A stretch of 64,000 bases of DNA from Roseobacter insulae (GTDB lineage: Bacteria > Pseudomonadota > Alphaproteobacteria > Rhodobacterales > Rhodobacteraceae), in NCBI RefSeq assembly GCF_019375555.1, contig NZ_JAHXDN010000001.1, positions 411,501-475,500 on the forward strand. Reading direction: 5' to 3'. The first letter of the stretch is position 1. Each line of letters opens with the position of its first letter. Of the stretch, positions 1 to 9,440 are shown one piece after another. The position numbers and the translations under genes were made by a program. Under the pieces are notes generated by a model. That model was not told where the DNA came from. It saw only the letters and a program-made list of their open reading frames with translations, and did no database searches.

Positions 1-161
1 ATCCAGTTCGGGTCATCCGGTGTATAAGATGCGATCATCGCGCAGGCCATGCAGCCCAAGGCGATCAATACGAGGCCAAACAGCTCCTTGCCGCGCTTTT
101 CGACGGCCTCGGCCATGTTGCTGTCCAGCAACGGGTCGCGTCCACGTGTCTGATATGCCAT
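1..161 (-). CDS. ftsK: DNA translocase FtsK, N-terminal fragment
   Basis: Only the first 53 codons lie in the window; the gene continues beyond base 1. The start ATG is at 161 and the product begins MAYQTRGRDPLLDSNMAEAV. After about 30 charged residues comes the first hydrophobic segment (LVLIALGCMACAMIA) and then SYTPDDPNW, the pattern of the membrane anchor of FtsK. FtsK anchors at the division septum and pumps chromosome ends through the closing septum, aligning dif sites for XerCD. Known family order puts the ATPase far downstream, outside the window. The gene follows the aminotransferase gene by 17 bases in the same direction, as seen in other Rhodobacterales. Confidence 0.85.
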   Translation of the reverse strand, partial: MAYQTRGRDPLLDSNMAEAVEKRGKELFGLVLIALGCMACAMIASYTPDDPNW

Positions 162-178
162 CTTACGATCCCTCATTC

Positions 179-1363
179 TTATTGCGGGTAAAGGCAGTCA
201 CGGATCAATTCGATCCCGCGCGCCGTTTCCGCCTTTGGGGCTACCATCGCAGCCCTGATGTAGCCTTGTCCCGGGTTTTCCCCGTGATACTCCTGGGCGA
301 GATACCCGCCCGGCAAAACGCGCACGCCGGTCTCTCGCCATAGCTTTACCGCCGCGGCTTCGTCATTCTCGACCGGCAGCCACAAGAAGAAACCTGCCTC
401 CGGGCTTGCATAACCGGGCACATTGCCCAGCACCCGATCCGCGATGTCGTACTTCTCGACGTACAGCCGGCGATTTTCGACCACATGCGCCTCGTCGTTC
501 CAGACAGCCGCCGCTGCAGCTTGCAGCGGTAACGGCAGAGGCGCACCTGCGTAGTTACGCAATTGTTTGATTTGTCTAATATTCTCCGCGCCACTTGCGA
601 CAAATCCCGACCGCAGACCGGGCAGGTTCGACCGCTTTGACAGGGAATGGAAAATCACCACGCGGTTGAGATCAACGCCCATATCCTGCGCCACCTGCAA
701 GGCGCCGACCGGCGGTGTTTCGCGGTAGATTTCCGAATAGCACTCGTCCGCGAAAATCCTGAAGTCGTGTTTTTCGGCAAGTCCAATCAGATCGCGCCAA
801 TAGTCGGTGGTTGCCACCGCCCCCTGAGGGTTTGCCGGAGAACAGATGTAGGCTGCGGTTGTGCGGTTCAGCGTCTCCGCTGGCAGGCTCGCAAAATCGG
901 GCAGATGACCGGTGTCGCGGGTCGCCGGCACCATGATCGGATCTGCGGCAACCGACAATGCGGCAATCATGTAAACCTGATAGAACGGGTTCGGCATCAG
1001 GATAGCCGGTTTTCGCCCGTCCTTGGTTTCAGGGCACAGCGCCATAACGGCGTTGTACAGGCCTTCGCGGGTACCGTTCAGAGCCATGACCTGATTGTCG
1101 GCATCCACCGGCACACCGTAGCGCCTGTTCACGAAACCGGCGATTGCCTCACGCAGTTCGGGCGATCCGTCATTCGGCGGATAGCTGTTAAAACCTGCTG
1201 CGTTTTCCGCGATGACGTCCGTTACCCACGCCGGGAAGGCATGTTTCGGTTCTCCAATTGTCATATGGATCGCCGGGCCGCCACCTTCGTGAACGTCCAA
1301 AAGCGCGCGCAGGCGCGGCCACGCATGCGCCGGAAGGTTCGAAAACCGCTCAGGATACACCAT
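179..1363 (-). CDS. Class I/II PLP-dependent aminotransferase
   Basis: A 394-residue fold-type I aminotransferase. Visible signs are the NPQG substrate/PLP motif near residue 179, the FADECYSEIY segment with its PLP-contacting Asp and Tyr near 206-212, and the PLP Lys in HSLSKRSNLPG near residue 243. The sequence looks like the DapC / N-succinyldiaminopimelate aminotransferase branch, which would place it in lysine and peptidoglycan precursor synthesis, but the exact substrate is not shown by sequence alone. The ATG at 1363 has a GAGG ribosome site eight bases upstream; a TTG just before it is a weaker choice. It lies between the amidase and ftsK, all on the same strand. Confidence 0.85.
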   Translation of the reverse strand: MVYPERFSNLPAHAWPRLRALLDVHEGGGPAIHMTIGEPKHAFPAWVTDVIAENAAGFNSYPPNDGSPELREAIAGFVNRRYGVPVDADNQVMALNGTREGLYNAVMALCPETKDGRKPAILMPNPFYQVYMIAALSVAADPIMVPATRDTGHLPDFASLPAETLNRTTAAYICSPANPQGAVATTDYWRDLIGLAEKHDFRIFADECYSEIYRETPPVGALQVAQDMGVDLNRVVIFHSLSKRSNLPGLRSGFVASGAENIRQIKQLRNYAGAPLPLPLQAAAAAVWNDEAHVVENRRLYVEKYDIADRVLGNVPGYASPEAGFFLWLPVENDEAAAVKLWRETGVRVLPGGYLAQEYHGENPGQGYIRAAMVAPKAETARGIELIRDCLYPQ

Positions 1364-1469
1364 CAAAACTGCCTCAGGTCGGGATCGTTCGTGTCCCGTT
1401 TATCTCAAAGTACCCAAGCCAGCCGCCTGCGTCCACAAAAACGCGCAGCTTTCTGTCAATTTGTGGCTT

Positions 1470-2798
1470 TTAGGACAATGCGGCTTCGGCAGCGGCACCG
1501 ACCCGCAACAGCGCCCCTTCGCAGTCCGGCGGTGCCATCATCATCAGGCCACAACTTGGCGTGCCTGTCGGCAAAGTCAGCGCACAAAGCCCCATCAGGT
1601 TGCCGATCCTTGTATTGCGCAAGGCCAACAGATTTTCCGAGACATAATAATCGTGGTCGGTATTCAGGCGGTCGAGGTCGGGGGGCAGAATCGGCGCGGT
1701 CGGCAGAATAACCGCGTCATACCCCGCAGCCGCCTGATCATAGGCCACACGGGCCGCTTTCAGGGTCGCCCAGGCCGCAACATAATCGGGCCCTGAGAAG
1801 TTTTTGCCGAGGCGGAAACGCTGAAGAATCTCACTGTAAAGAGCATCGGGGTTTGCCTCGATCACCTCACGCCAAAGGCCGTAAGCCTCTGATGTATATA
1901 AGCACGTGGATTGCGCCATGGCGGTTTCGACTTCGGGCACGTTGATCCGGTCCACGCGGGCGCCAGCGTTGTGAAGCCGCACAACCGCGCTTTGAAAGGC
2001 GGCCATTGGCGCGTCGCGAACGTCCTCCATGGCGACGGTTTCCAGAATGGCAACGCGCTTGCCCCTGAGCGTTGCGCCAAGGAGGTCAAACGGCTTGCGT
2101 CCCTCCATCGCGGCCAGCAGCAAGTTGGCGTCTTCGACCGACCGGCAAAGGGGGCCCACCGTATCGAACTGCAGGGCCAGCGGCACGACGCCTTCAAGAC
2201 TCAACCGCCCCGAAGTCGTCTTGAGGCCAACCAGATCATTCCATGCGGACGGGATACGGACCGATCCCCCGGTGTCAGAGCCGATGCCCGCCGCCGCAAG
2301 GTTGAATGCAACGGAAGCCGCAGCGCCGGACGAGGAGCCGCCTGACACCGCAGCCGTATCGTTGACGCAGGGCGCTGTCGCCGTACTTGGATTATGGCCC
2401 AGCCCGGAAAATGCCAATTCGCTCATATGGGTCTTTCCCAGGCAGATCAGACCGGCGGCCGTGGCATTTTGCAAAACGCGGGCATCGCAATCAGGCACAC
2501 GTCCTTTCAAAAGGTTTGAACCGGCTTCGGTCGCCACTCCCGCTGTATCAAACAGGTCTTTCCAGCTGATCGGCACACCATCCAGCGCGGACAACCTGTG
2601 CCCGGATGCCGCACGCACCGCCGCGGCGGCAGCTTCCGACAGCGCCCTGTCGGCTGTTGTTCGTGCGTAGATTCTGGGTGTGAATTCATGCGTGTCGATG
2701 GCGTCCAGAAAGGTCTCGGCCAGGGCAACAGGGTCGATCTCGCCCGCACCAATGCCGCGGCCCAGATCTGCCGCTGTCATTTGCAGCCATTTTTGCAT
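1470..2798 (-). CDS. Amidase signature family protein
   Basis: A 442-residue amidase of the Ser-cisSer-Lys class. The catalytic Lys is in DGVPISWKD near residue 80, the glycine/serine-rich segment SGGSSSGAAAS lies near 152-162 and the nucleophile Ser is in GSDTGGSVR near 179. Members hydrolyse carboxamides, or act as GatA when paired with gatB and gatC; no gatB or gatC lies nearby, so a stand-alone amidase is more likely. The substrate is unknown. The start at 2798 has a very strong GGAGGGG site; the frame stays open for 67 more codons upstream, but that stretch overlaps the divergent monooxygenase gene and lacks family character. Confidence 0.88.
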   Translation of the reverse strand: MQKWLQMTAADLGRGIGAGEIDPVALAETFLDAIDTHEFTPRIYARTTADRALSEAAAAAVRAASGHRLSALDGVPISWKDLFDTAGVATEAGSNLLKGRVPDCDARVLQNATAAGLICLGKTHMSELAFSGLGHNPSTATAPCVNDTAAVSGGSSSGAAASVAFNLAAAGIGSDTGGSVRIPSAWNDLVGLKTTSGRLSLEGVVPLALQFDTVGPLCRSVEDANLLLAAMEGRKPFDLLGATLRGKRVAILETVAMEDVRDAPMAAFQSAVVRLHNAGARVDRINVPEVETAMAQSTCLYTSEAYGLWREVIEANPDALYSEILQRFRLGKNFSGPDYVAAWATLKAARVAYDQAAAGYDAVILPTAPILPPDLDRLNTDHDYYVSENLLALRNTRIGNLMGLCALTLPTGTPSCGLMMMAPPDCEGALLRVGAAAEAALS

Positions 2799-2883
2799 GA
2801 CGTGTCCCCTCCAGTACCCTCGGCAAAGGGTAGCGACGCTTGCGCGCATGGACAATCCCCTGCACTCGGCCCTATTGAGACCT

Positions 2884-4110
2884 ATGGCATTTGATTGCGA
2901 CATTCTGATCGTTGGCGGCGGGCTGAATGGCCCCACATTGGCCCTGGCATTGGCGAGCGCCGGACAATCCGTGATAATCGTGGATGCCTTGCCGCTCAAA
3001 ACGCGCAGAAAAGCGGGCTTTGACGGGCGTTCCTATGCGCTGGCCCTGACATCCGCCCGGCTGTTACGGGCGCTCGGCGTTTGGGACATGGTCGAGGATG
3101 ACGCGCAACCGATGCTCGACATCAAGGTCAGCGACGGACGTGCCGGGGAAGGCCCATCGCCCTTTTTCATGCATTTCGACCACGCCGAGATCGAAGAGGG
3201 CCCGATGGGCTACATGGTCGAGGACCGGCACCTGCGCCCCGCGCTGCTGGCAGCGGTAGAAAAATCTAAGGCGGTGCGCCAGATCAACGGGGCCAACGTC
3301 ATAGCGCAAAAGGCCGATGCGACTGGAGTCTCGGTATCCTTGTCATCGGGGAAGGAACTGCGTGCAAGGCTGCTGGTTGGCTGCGACGGGCGCGGGTCCG
3401 GCACGGCAGAGCGCGCCGGGATCAAGCGCACGGGCTGGGGCTATGACCAGACCGCGCTGGTCTGTGCGCTGGAACACGAACTGCCGCACAACGGAATTGC
3501 ACATCAGTTTTTCATGCCGCCGGGTCCCTTGGCCATTCTGCCGCTCAAGGGCAATCGATCCTCTATCGTCTGGAGCGAAACAACCGAGAATGCCCGTAAA
3601 ATCAATGCGATGGCCGACGACGACTATCTGGACGTTCTGCGGCCACGCTTTGGCAGTTTTCTGGGTGACATCTCGCTGGCAGGCGCGCGTTTCACCTATC
3701 CGCTGTCGCTATCGCTGGCACATGACCTGATTGCACCGCGGATTGCGCTGGTAGGAGACGCGGCACATGGCGTTCATCCGATAGCCGGTCAGGGACTGAA
3801 TGCAGGGATGCGGGATGTTGCGGCCTTGGCAGATGTTATCGCCGACGCCGCGCGCAGGGGTGAAGATATCGGCGCATCGGCTGTTTTGGCGCGATATCAG
3901 CAATGGCGCAGATTTGACAACTCCGCTCTGGCCATTGCCACGGATGCATTTAACCGGTTGTTTTCCAATGACAACCCCGTGCTTCGGGGTGTGCGGGACA
4001 TCGGCATGGGGCTTGTGGGGCGTCTGCCGGGCTTGCGCCGTGGGTTTATCCGCGAAGCTGCTGGTCTGACGGGTGATTTGCCGCGGTTGCTGAAGGGTGA
4101 AAAGCTCTAG
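2884..4110 (+). CDS. ubiH: UbiH/UbiF/COQ6-type FAD-dependent monooxygenase
   Basis: A class A flavoprotein hydroxylase of about 408 residues, probably adding a hydroxyl group to the ubiquinone ring. The FAD-binding Rossmann motif is at the start ([19 protein letters not shown]), an Arg-rich GFDGRSYAL segment follows near 43-51, and the second FAD motif [21 protein letters not shown] lies near residue 300. The ATG at 2884 places the Rossmann motif at the usual distance from the N-terminus; an in-frame ATG at 2848 would add 12 residues and has no better ribosome site. Which ring position it modifies cannot be told from sequence. It ends 4 bases inside the convergent Trm112 gene. Confidence 0.8.
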   Translation: MAFDCDILIVGGGLNGPTLALALASAGQSVIIVDALPLKTRRKAGFDGRSYALALTSARLLRALGVWDMVEDDAQPMLDIKVSDGRAGEGPSPFFMHFDHAEIEEGPMGYMVEDRHLRPALLAAVEKSKAVRQINGANVIAQKADATGVSVSLSSGKELRARLLVGCDGRGSGTAERAGIKRTGWGYDQTALVCALEHELPHNGIAHQFFMPPGPLAILPLKGNRSSIVWSETTENARKINAMADDDYLDVLRPRFGSFLGDISLAGARFTYPLSLSLAHDLIAPRIALVGDAAHGVHPIAGQGLNAGMRDVAALADVIADAARRGEDIGASAVLARYQQWRRFDNSALAIATDAFNRLFSNDNPVLRGVRDIGMGLVGRLPGLRRGFIREAAGLTGDLPRLLKGEKL

Positions 4111-4292
4111 TCCAAAGTGCGGGCTTCGTCGACCAGCATCACCGGAATGCCGTTTCGGATCGGATAGGCGAGGTTTGCGGCATTGGAGATCAGCTCTTGG
4201 TTCTCCGCATCATATTTCAGCGTCGTCTGGGTGCGCGGGCAAATCAACGCCTCCAGCATTCTGCGGTCGAATTCCACAACTGTTTCGGTCAC
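4107..4292 (-). CDS. Trm112 family protein (UPF0434/YcaR-like)
   Basis: A 61-residue protein of the short bacterial Trm112 type. It shows [16 protein letters not shown] near residues 12-27 and the conserved tail [17 protein letters not shown] near 42-58. Eukaryotic Trm112 activates methyltransferases; the bacterial short form has no settled role and here only one of the usual zinc cysteines is kept. It starts with GTG, overlapping the TGA of the upstream LON-domain gene as GTGA, so the two are probably translated together. It overlaps the convergent ubiH gene by four bases. Confidence 0.85.
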   Translation of the reverse strand: MTETVVEFDRRMLEALICPRTQTTLKYDAENQELISNAANLAYPIRNGIPVMLVDEARTLD

Positions 4293-4933
4293 TGGATCAT
4301 CTCGCTCTCGCTGCCGCCACGCAGCTGATATTCAATCAGGGTGACTAGCGTTTCCCTCCGCGTCGGCAGGGATGGTGCCTCCAGCAGCGCCTGCTTGTCC
4401 TCGGGATCAAAATCCAGCATCATCGAGAGGGAATTGATCAGCAATTCGTCGTCCGCCTCTTTCAGCGTGTCCCAATCGGCGGACAGTTGGCGCGCGTCAA
4501 AGAACCGTTCCAGCAGTTTCAGAAAACCCGGGCGTTGGAAACAGGGGTCTTTCTCGTCAGGTCCGAGATCGCGATCAAACCCGTCCCAGTTCACTTCGCA
4601 CCGGCGATAAGGCGTAAAACCCTGCACTTCCTGCACCACCCGGAACCGGGAGATCCCGCCCAGCGTGATCAGGTAGCGACCGTCTTCCGTCTCCGAAAAC
4701 TGGGTGATACGTCCGGCGCAGCCAATGGTTTGCAGCCCGTTCTCCTTGCGGCCTGGCACTTCATTCGGTTGCACCATGCCAATCAGACGCGTTGATGTTT
4801 TCAAGGCGTCTTCGAGCATTTGCAGGTAGCGCGGTTCGAATATGTGCAGAGGCAACCGAGCACGCGGCAATAACAACGCGCCAGGCAGTGGAAAGATGGC
4901 AATTGTGTCAGGAAGCTCTGCGGCTTTTATCAT
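4289..4933 (-). CDS. LON peptidase substrate-binding domain protein
   Basis: A 214-residue protein made only of the N-terminal LON domain, without ATPase or protease parts. The family pattern is clear: [30 protein letters not shown] near residues 12-41 and [15 protein letters not shown] near 93-107. In full-length Lon this domain holds unfolded substrates; the role of the stand-alone form is unknown. It sits between a thioredoxin-TPR gene and Trm112 in a same-strand group typical of alphaproteobacteria, with only 27 bases to the thioredoxin gene, suggesting one transcript with a protein quality-control flavour. Confidence 0.88.
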   Translation of the reverse strand: MIKAAELPDTIAIFPLPGALLLPRARLPLHIFEPRYLQMLEDALKTSTRLIGMVQPNEVPGRKENGLQTIGCAGRITQFSETEDGRYLITLGGISRFRVVQEVQGFTPYRRCEVNWDGFDRDLGPDEKDPCFQRPGFLKLLERFFDARQLSADWDTLKEADDELLINSLSMMLDFDPEDKQALLEAPSLPTRRETLVTLIEYQLRGGSESEMIQ

Positions 4934-4960
4934 AAAAGACCACCTAGCCCGCGCGGCGCA

Positions 4961-5878
4961 TCAGGCAAATATCATCGAGCTCAATTTTCGGCGTCCATTC
5001 AGCATGATCGGATCGTTGGGTTTGAGCGCTTCGAATATCGTGAAAAGCTGCGATTTTGCGGCACCATCATTCCAGTCGCGGTCGCGTCGAAAGAGTTCAA
5101 GCAACTGGTCGACCGCGCCCTCGATGTCATTATTCGCATGCATCGCCAGCGCCAGATCAAACCGCGCCTGACTGTCATCCGGGTTCGCTTCCACGGCCGC
5201 GCGCAGATCGTCAACCGGTCCGGCATCCTCGGCCTGACGTGCCAGTTCAAGCTGCGCATGGGCCGCTTCCAACTCAGGTGATTTGGAGATCTCCGCAGGC
5301 GCGCCGTTCAAAATCGCCTCGGCCTGATCCAACTCGCCCAGCGTGATATGCGCCCGCACCAGACCACCGTAGGCACCCGCATGGTTCGGGTCTTCGCCAA
5401 GGATGGCCGAAAACGTCTGGGCCGCATCCGTCACGGCGCCTTCCGCCAGCATCTCCTCTGCGGCGGCGATGGCTTCGCTCATCGCTTCGCCCGGTGCTTC
5501 GCCGCCGCCGGCCTTGGCGACCCGGTCAACAAACGCCTTGATTTCCGATTCGGGCACGGCACCCTGGAACCCGTCGATGGGTTGTCCCTTGTGGAATGCG
5601 TAGACGGTCGGGATCGACTGGATCTGTAACTGGCCTGCGATCATCTGGGCTTCATCGACATTGACCTTGACCATCTTGACGGCCCCCTTGGCCGCGCGGA
5701 CAGCGCTTTCCAGTTGGGGCCCGAGGGTTTTACAGGGGCCGCACCACGGCGCCCAGAAGTCGACAATCACGGGAGTGTTCTGCGACGTCTCAATTACATC
5801 CGCCATGAATGTGGCTTCCGTGGAATCTTTGATCAGATCATCAGCCGCGGGTGCTGCGTTCAGGTTCAGGTCCATCAT
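4961..5878 (-). CDS. Thioredoxin-TPR co-chaperone, YbbN/CnoX-like
   Basis: A 305-residue protein with a thioredoxin domain (about residues 20-125, active site WAPWCGPCKTLGP near 43-55) followed by a helical TPR-like half (about 135-305) with repeated Ala/Leu/Asp-rich helices such as DPNHAGAYGGLVRAHITLGE. E. coli YbbN/CnoX has the same order and works as a redox-sensitive holdase that passes clients to DnaK and GroEL. Here the CxxC pair is intact, so disulfide reductase activity is possible. Two ATGs stand in tandem; the first, at 5878, has AGGA seven bases upstream. It leads the group with the LON-domain and Trm112 genes. Confidence 0.9.
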   Translation of the reverse strand: MMDLNLNAAPAADDLIKDSTEATFMADVIETSQNTPVIVDFWAPWCGPCKTLGPQLESAVRAAKGAVKMVKVNVDEAQMIAGQLQIQSIPTVYAFHKGQPIDGFQGAVPESEIKAFVDRVAKAGGGEAPGEAMSEAIAAAEEMLAEGAVTDAAQTFSAILGEDPNHAGAYGGLVRAHITLGELDQAEAILNGAPAEISKSPELEAAHAQLELARQAEDAGPVDDLRAAVEANPDDSQARFDLALAMHANNDIEGAVDQLLELFRRDRDWNDGAAKSQLFTIFEALKPNDPIMLNGRRKLSSMIFA

Positions 5879-5930
5879 TCTTTTGTCCTTGCATGTGCGA
5901 CAGAGCTTATATGGGAGGCGTCAGCTCTTT

Positions 5931-6719
5931 TCAAAGGTCAAAACTGGCAAATACCGGCGCATGGTCGCTTGGCTTTTCCCAACCACGGGCATCACGCAAA
6001 ATCCGGCTGGAATGCCCTGCCTGTTCAATGTCCGCACTGGCCCAGATATGGTCAAGCCTGCGGCCCTTGTCAGCGCCGTCCCAGTCCTTGGCGCGGTAGG
6101 ACCACCAGCTGTAGAGACGCCCCTCGGGAATATCGCGCCGGGTCACATCGACCCACCCGCCGGCCTCCTGCGTCTCTGCCAGGTGCTCAACCTCGACCGG
6201 CGTGTGGCTGACAACCTTGAGCAGCTTTTTGTGATCCCACACGTCATCTTCGCGTGGCGCAATGTTCAAGTCCCCGACCAGAATGGATTTTTCGGGCCGG
6301 CTGTCGCGAAACCAATCCCGCATATCGGTCAGGTAATCGAGTTTCTGGCCAAATTTCTCATTCACCGACCTGTCGGCGACATCTCCTCCGGCGGGTACGT
6401 AGAAATTGTGAACGGTCACACCGTTTTCCAGTGTTCCGGCAACATGTCGGGCGTGACCCAGGGTGGCGAAGTCCTGTGAGCCTGCTTCGGCCATCGGGAT
6501 CTTGGAGAGAATAGCAACGCCGTTATAGCCCTTCTGTCCACGGGCAACGACATGGCCATAGCCCGCCTCCGCGAAGGCGTCGAGCGGCATCTTGTCAACC
6601 GGGCTTTTGCACTCCTGCAGACACAAAACATCCGGGCTTTCTTCGGCAAGCAGCTTCAGAACCAGCGCTTCCCGCAAACGGACGGAATTGATGTTCCAGG
6701 TGGCAAGGGTAAATGACAT
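5931..6719 (-). CDS. xthA: Exodeoxyribonuclease III
   Basis: A 262-residue exonuclease/endonuclease/phosphatase-fold enzyme for base excision repair (AP endonuclease and 3'-5' exonuclease). It starts TLATWNINSVRLR, has the metal-binding Glu in LCLQECK near residue 34, the VGDLNIAPREDDVWD motif around 150, and the final SDHAPVFASF with the catalytic Asp-His near 254. The start at 6719 has a GGGAGA site; the open frame upstream is not family-like. It is the last gene before the thioredoxin group and lies downstream of a response regulator, separated by a terminator. Confidence 0.92.
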   Translation of the reverse strand: MSFTLATWNINSVRLREALVLKLLAEESPDVLCLQECKSPVDKMPLDAFAEAGYGHVVARGQKGYNGVAILSKIPMAEAGSQDFATLGHARHVAGTLENGVTVHNFYVPAGGDVADRSVNEKFGQKLDYLTDMRDWFRDSRPEKSILVGDLNIAPREDDVWDHKKLLKVVSHTPVEVEHLAETQEAGGWVDVTRRDIPEGRLYSWWSYRAKDWDGADKGRRLDHIWASADIEQAGHSSRILRDARGWEKPSDHAPVFASFDL

Positions 6720-6846
6720 GGCTGCTCTCCCGATAGTGTTGCGGCACAGTAACGGGCGACGAAGGGCTTCGCCATGCCGAACCGTGCCTCGGGCGCAATC
6801 TTCTGCCGACCGGGCGCACAATGGTCATGTTCCGGGTGACGCCTGG

Positions 6847-6875
6847 AAAAAAAGGGCCGGGCACAAGGCCCGGCC
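6847..6875 (-). terminator. Rho-independent terminator after the OmpR-type regulator
   Basis: On the minus strand an 8-bp perfect GC stem (GGCCGGGC at 6868-6875 side, pairing with 6855-6862) with a 5-base loop is followed by seven T residues at 6847-6853. It lies about 115 bases after the regulator stop and before the xthA start, so it separates the two genes. Confidence 0.85.
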
Positions 6876-6991
6876 AAGTCCAACAGGGAGGTACATGTCA
6901 TTACCCGGACATGCACGGGATGTCGTAGGACGCGGCGAACCACGCCCTGAATGCAAGATAGCTTGGGTATGGTTAACAAAATCCAAACATC

Positions 6992-7678
6992 TTACGCCAT
7001 AAGACGATATCCGCCCGATTCGGTCACAAGAAGGCGCGCATTGGACGGATCTGGTTCAATTTTTTGACGCAACCGGTAGATGTGGGTTTCCAGCGTATGG
7101 GTCGTGACACCCGCATTGTAGCCCCAGACTTCGTGCAGAAGCACATCGCGCGGGACCACGCCATCGGTAGAGCGATACAGGAACTTCAGGATATTCGTCT
7201 CTTTTTCCGTCAGACGCACCTTCTTGTCGTCCTCGGTAACCAGCATTTTCATCGACGGCTTGAATGTGTAATGCCCCAGTTGGAACACCGCATCCTCGGA
7301 TTGCTCATGCTGGCGCAACTGGGCGCGAATACGGGCCAGAAGCACCGGAAACTTGAAAGGTTTGCTGACATAGTCATTGGCACCTGCGTCCAGACCCAGG
7401 ATTGTATCGGCATCACTGTCATGACCCGTCAGCATCAGAATAGGGCTCTTTACACCCTGTTTGCGCATCAGGCGGCACAGCTCACGCCCATCGGTATCCG
7501 GCAAGCCCACATCGAGGATCACCAGATCATAAAGCGCTTCCTTGGCGCGCACCATCGCGTCGGCACCATTGGCGGCTTCAAAGACATCGAAATCTTCGGT
7601 CATGATCAACTGTTCGCTCAGCGCTTCGCGCAGATCGTCATCGTCATCGACCAAAAGTATCTTTTTGAGTTGTGCCAT
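6992..7678 (-). CDS. OmpR/PhoB-family response regulator
   Basis: A 228-residue two-domain regulator. The receiver domain (1-120) has the acidic cluster LLVDDDDDLRE, the phosphoacceptor Asp in LVILDVGLPDTDGR near residue 57, Thr in MLTGHDSD near 84 and Lys in NDYVSKPFKFP near 106. The C-terminal winged helix (about 130-228) shows LTEKETNILKFL, the turn VPRDVLLHEVWGYNAGVTTHTLETHIYRLRQKIE and a final GGYRLMA. No partner kinase gene is next to it, so it is an orphan in this window. Its targets are unknown. It is not CtrA, whose N-terminus differs. Transcription ends at a clear terminator near 6850. Confidence 0.9.
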   Translation of the reverse strand: MAQLKKILLVDDDDDLREALSEQLIMTEDFDVFEAANGADAMVRAKEALYDLVILDVGLPDTDGRELCRLMRKQGVKSPILMLTGHDSDADTILGLDAGANDYVSKPFKFPVLLARIRAQLRQHEQSEDAVFQLGHYTFKPSMKMLVTEDDKKVRLTEKETNILKFLYRSTDGVVPRDVLLHEVWGYNAGVTTHTLETHIYRLRQKIEPDPSNARLLVTESGGYRLMA

Positions 7679-7839
7679 CAGCTATCTCCCTAAACTGGCA
7701 TAGAGATGTGTGCGAATTGCCTTTGTGGCAAGCTTGGGCCGAAATCTCTCACGCTGTCGTGTGATAACCCCCGGCAAATGTTTCAATTCCGGCATATTTA
7801 GCCTAGATCAGGCAGAGAATAGACAGGCATTGTAACATC

Positions 7840-8928
7840 ATGAGCATCGGTCCGGACATCATAGAACGCCTTTCAAGGGCCCGCGCTGACTTGCGCATGG
7901 GCGTGCCCGTCGTGCTGGAAAGCACGCCTTCCGTGATGATCCTCGCGGCAGAGACTTTGAGCCCGGCGCGCCTGCAGAACGTCCGGTGCTTGCCCGGCAG
8001 AGCGGTGCTTGCCATTACGGCAAGACGCGCTGAAACACTCAAGGCCCGCGCCTATGACGGCGATCTTGCCCGGGTGGTTCTGCCCGCCGATGCCTCACTG
8101 GACTGGATCAGGGGTATCGCCGATCCGGCGGGAGACCTGATGACGCCGATGAAAGGCCCGCTGGCCTGTGATCGGGATGGCGACGCCACCGCGCATCGTG
8201 CCGCCCTGCAACTGGTCAAATCCGCGCGTTTGTTGCCAGCAGCGGTGGTCATACAGGTGGAGGAAGGGCCGGCGTTTGCCGCCAATCACGGCTTGACGTG
8301 CCTGCCCGTGAGAGAGACGCTGCCGGTTCTGAACGAACGCAGCCCGCTGCATCCGGTTGTCAGCGCACGACTGCCACTTGAGGTATCCGAAGCCGGGCGG
8401 CTGCACGTGTTTCGTCCCGAGGACGGCGGCGAGGAGCACTATGCCATCGAAATCGGCAGGCCGGATCGGTCGCACCCGGTCTTGACCCGGCTGCATTCGG
8501 CCTGTTTCACCGGGGATCTCATGGGGTCGCTCAAATGCGACTGCGGCCCACAACTGCGCGCGGCGCTGGCAAAAATGGGGCAGGAAGGTCACGGCATCCT
8601 ACTTTACATGAACCAGGAAGGTCGGGGGATCGGGCTGGCCAACAAGATGCGTGCCTACTCACTGCAGGATCAGGGGTTCGATACGGTAGAGGCCAATCAC
8701 AGGCTTGGGTTTGAAGATGACGAGCGGGATTTCCGGCTTGGCTCGGACATCCTGACCGCCCTGGGCTTTGCGTCGGTCAGATTGCTGACGAACAACCCAG
8801 AAAAAGTTGCCATGATGCAGGCCAGCGGCATCGACGTTGTCGACCGCGTGCCGCTGCAAGTGGGAGAGAACCGGCACAACCAGGCCTATCTGGCGACCAA
8901 GGCCAACAAGTCGGGCCACCTGTTGTGA
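7840..8928 (+). CDS. ribA: GTP cyclohydrolase II with N-terminal extension
   Basis: A 362-residue protein; the last ~200 residues are GTP cyclohydrolase II, first step of riboflavin synthesis. The zinc site is HSACFTGDLMGSLKCDCGPQ near 218-237, the catalytic stretch YMNQEGRGIGL near 255-265, and LTNNPEKV near 315. The first ~150 residues resemble no intact DHBP synthase: the acidic metal motifs of RibB are not visible, so this is not a working bifunctional RibBA. Such extended RibA proteins are common in alphaproteobacteria. The stop overlaps the start of the next gene as GTGA, implying coupled translation. Confidence 0.9.
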   Translation: MSIGPDIIERLSRARADLRMGVPVVLESTPSVMILAAETLSPARLQNVRCLPGRAVLAITARRAETLKARAYDGDLARVVLPADASLDWIRGIADPAGDLMTPMKGPLACDRDGDATAHRAALQLVKSARLLPAAVVIQVEEGPAFAANHGLTCLPVRETLPVLNERSPLHPVVSARLPLEVSEAGRLHVFRPEDGGEEHYAIEIGRPDRSHPVLTRLHSACFTGDLMGSLKCDCGPQLRAALAKMGQEGHGILLYMNQEGRGIGLANKMRAYSLQDQGFDTVEANHRLGFEDDERDFRLGSDILTALGFASVRLLTNNPEKVAMMQASGIDVVDRVPLQVGENRHNQAYLATKANKSGHLL

Positions 8929-9422
8929 CGCGCGATGATCTCGTGGTGACACCGCGCGGCCTGCGGTTTGCGGGCAGGACATATCCCTGCACAATTGGCA
9001 AATCGGGAGTGACGCGGAACAAGCGCGAAGGCGACGGCGCAACACCCCGTGGCACGCACCATATCATTGGCATGCTCTATCGCCCCGACAGGATCGCGCG
9101 GCCTGCGGGCTGGGCGCTGCCGATAGGTCCGCGCGATCTTTGGTCTGACGATGTGACCGACCCGAACTACAACATGATGGTCAGGGCGCCCTATGCGCCG
9201 AGCCACGAAAAGCTGCGGCGTGCCGATCCTCTCTACGACCTCGTTATCCTCACTGATTGGAACTGGCCCTACGCTGTCAAAGGGCGCGGATCGGCGATTT
9301 TCATTCACCAGCATCGACGACCCGGGTATCCGACGGAGGGATGCATCGCCTTGTCCCGCGCGCACCTGCACGATATTGCGCGGCGTATCACCTATGGCAC
9401 GCGGCTGATCGTCAGCCGGTAA
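8925..9422 (+). CDS. L,D-transpeptidase (YkuD-fold) family protein
   Basis: A 165-residue protein with the L,D-transpeptidase catalytic signature: HQHRRPGYPTEGCIALSRAHL near residues 127-147, with His and the nucleophilic Cys in TEGC. Earlier residues GDGATPRGTHHI near 36-47 also fit this family. No signal peptide is visible, unlike typical periplasmic cell-wall cross-linking enzymes, so its place of action is unclear. It starts with GTG overlapping the ribA stop. It may act on cell-wall peptides or be an unrelated enzyme with the same fold. Confidence 0.8.
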   Translation: MTRDDLVVTPRGLRFAGRTYPCTIGKSGVTRNKREGDGATPRGTHHIIGMLYRPDRIARPAGWALPIGPRDLWSDDVTDPNYNMMVRAPYAPSHEKLRRADPLYDLVILTDWNWPYAVKGRGSAIFIHQHRRPGYPTEGCIALSRAHLHDIARRITYGTRLIVSR

Positions 9423-9440
9423 CGTGAGAACCGGGGTGCC

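Noticed and set aside
647-1711. Long plus-strand open frame opposite the aminotransferase
   Set aside because: Antisense frame produced by high GC; Arg/His/Cys-rich product without motifs, while the opposite strand is a clear enzyme.
6895-7002. A 35-residue plus-strand frame with a strong AGGGAGG site just before its ATG
   Set aside because: It overlaps the stop of the minus-strand response regulator, has no family-like sequence, and the site may be chance in a purine-rich stretch. Kept only as a note.
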